Assembly (NCBI GenBank): GCA_027306745.1
Contig: DAHUZD010000133.1
Span: 1 to 7,455, forward strand
Source: Acidobacteriaceae bacterium
GTDB taxonomy: Bacteria > Acidobacteriota > Terriglobia > Terriglobales > Acidobacteriaceae
DNA: 7,455 bases
Direction: 5' to 3'
The translations under genes and the position numbers were made by a program. Positions within the stretch are counted from its first letter, which is position 1. Each line of letters opens with the position of its first letter. The notes under the pieces were generated by a model. The model made no database searches, was not told where the DNA came from, and saw only the letters and a program-made list of their open reading frames with translations. Shown one piece after another: positions 6,772 to 7,455 of the stretch.

Positions 6772-6791
6772 TTGCAGCCAGTCTACTGCAA
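6772..6791. repeat. Inverted repeat TTGCAG-N8-CTGCAA in the divergent intergenic region
   Basis: TTGCAG (6772-6777) and CTGCAA (6786-6791) are perfect 6-base complementary arms, about 42 bases upstream of the tlpA-like start and 97 bases upstream of kdsD. The geometry could suit a dimeric repressor, but 6-base arms in 157 bases can easily arise by chance. Confidence 0.25.
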
Positions 6792-6838
6792 TGCGCCGCC
6801 AGAATCCCGCTCCCCGCTAGCACCTGCGCGCTACAACT

Positions 6839-6844
6839 CATAAT
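6839..6844 (+). promoter_or_regulatory. Possible -10 element for kdsD
   Basis: CATAAT matches the sigma-70 TATAAT consensus at five of six positions and lies 43 bases before ATG 6888, in an AT-richer patch of the otherwise GC-rich intergenic region. No convincing -35 box is found 16-18 bases upstream, so the assignment is weak. Confidence 0.3.
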
Positions 6845-6887
6845 TCTGGTACCATCAAAGCGTTTTCCGCAGGGAATTTTGCACGCC

Positions 6888-7455
6888 ATGACCTCTAGCG
6901 CCTCCGCCCAATCCGGCACCTTTGCACCCAGCCGACTGGTGCGCATTGAGGCCGAAGCCCTGCTGGCGCTGGCCGCGCGGCTGGACGGCCCCATGGCCGC
7001 CCCATTCGCGCGCGCCGTGGAAATTCTGCTGGCCTGTGGACAATCGCGCGGTCGCGTCGTCGTCACAGGCATGGGCAAAAGCGGCCTGATCGCGCAAAAG
7101 ATCGCCGCCACGCTCAGCTCCACTGGCAGCCCGGCTCTGTTTCTGCATCCGGCCGAGGCGCGCCATGGCGACCTGGGCGTGCTGGCCAAGGGCGATGTCG
7201 TGCTGGCGCTCTCCGCCAGTGGCGAGACGGAAGAGATTCTGCTGCTGCTGGAGATGTTGAAGCGCCTAGGCGACGCGCTCATCAGCTTCACCTGCAATCT
7301 GCGCTCCACGCTGGCGCTGGCCAGTGACGTGGCCTTGGATTGCTCCGTGGCGCAGGAAGCCTGCGGTTTGGGCCTTGCGCCTACGGCCTCCACCACAGCC
7401 ATGCTCGCGCTAGGCGATGCATTGGCCATCGCTGTCTCGCAGCGCAAAGGTTTTC
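6888..7455 (+). CDS. kdsD: Arabinose-5-phosphate isomerase, KpsF/GutQ type (3' end outside window)
   Basis: The first 189 residues of a sugar-isomerase (SIS) protein are visible. The enzyme interconverts ribulose-5-phosphate and arabinose-5-phosphate, the first step towards Kdo for lipopolysaccharide. Diagnostic runs are VTGMGKSGLIAQKIAATLSS, FLHPAEARHGDLG, SASGETEEI and EACGLGLAPTASTTAMLALG. By alignment from memory with E. coli KdsD, K64, E116 and E157 correspond to its catalytic K59, E111 and E152; the fourth residue (H193) lies past the window end. Full-length members run to about 320-330 residues with two CBS domains at the C-terminus, also out of view. ATG 6888 is chosen by family N-terminus; AGGGA (6871-6875) is 12 bases away, rather far, and an in-frame TTG at 6879 is a less likely start. 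It is transcribed away from the redox operon. Confidence 0.93.
   Translation, partial: MTSSASAQSGTFAPSRLVRIEAEALLALAARLDGPMAAPFARAVEILLACGQSRGRVVVTGMGKSGLIAQKIAATLSSTGSPALFLHPAEARHGDLGVLAKGDVVLALSASGETEEILLLLEMLKRLGDALISFTCNLRSTLALASDVALDCSVAQEACGLGLAPTASTTAMLALGDALAIAVSQRKGF

Noticed and set aside
6767..7447. A 226-residue minus-strand open frame
   Set aside because: It is Ser/Ala/Arg-rich and lies opposite kdsD, which carries clear SIS-domain motifs.

Overview
The window is GC-rich bacterial chromosome with tightly packed genes on both strands. It encodes Gram-negative envelope functions: a TonB C-terminus, an outer-membrane beta-barrel, periplasmic thiol-redox proteins, and the Kdo-pathway isomerase. 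The protein at 435-2009 resembles proteins I associate with Acidobacteriota (Acidobacteriaceae-like), so that phylum is my best guess. There is no rRNA or other decisive marker, so this is inference. No tRNA, rRNA, CRISPR array, insertion sequence or phage gene was seen, and no stretch over 300 bases lacks a gene.

Left part (1-2708, + strand). First comes the end of a TonB-family energy transducer. Next is a locus for an exported protein made of a lipoprotein-carrier-like N-terminal domain and a degenerate M48 metallopeptidase-like domain. This locus is split by one in-frame TAA (414-416): the signal peptide lies before the stop and the whole mature protein after it. A small outer-membrane beta-barrel gene follows, then a strong intrinsic terminator (2677-2708).

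Middle part (2764-5503). gltX (glutamyl-tRNA synthetase, + strand) is complete and canonical. It converges with a minus-strand M29-family aminopeptidase gene, with only one base between the two stop codons.

Right part (5536-7455). Reading leftward on the minus strand, a TlpA/ResA-like membrane-anchored thioredoxin is followed after 10 bases by a stand-alone DsbD-alpha-like periplasmic domain, then after 32 bases by the M29 aminopeptidase. These three look like one operon. The first two are probably thiol-disulfide partners in the cell envelope. Divergent from this operon, across about 157 bases of shared upstream region, is the 5' part of a KpsF/GutQ-type arabinose-5-phosphate isomerase (kdsD), cut by the window end.

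The items most worth a second look are the nonsense codon that separates signal peptide from body at 246-2009, the loss of the HExxH residues in its M48-like domain, and the orphan DsbD-alpha/TlpA pair.
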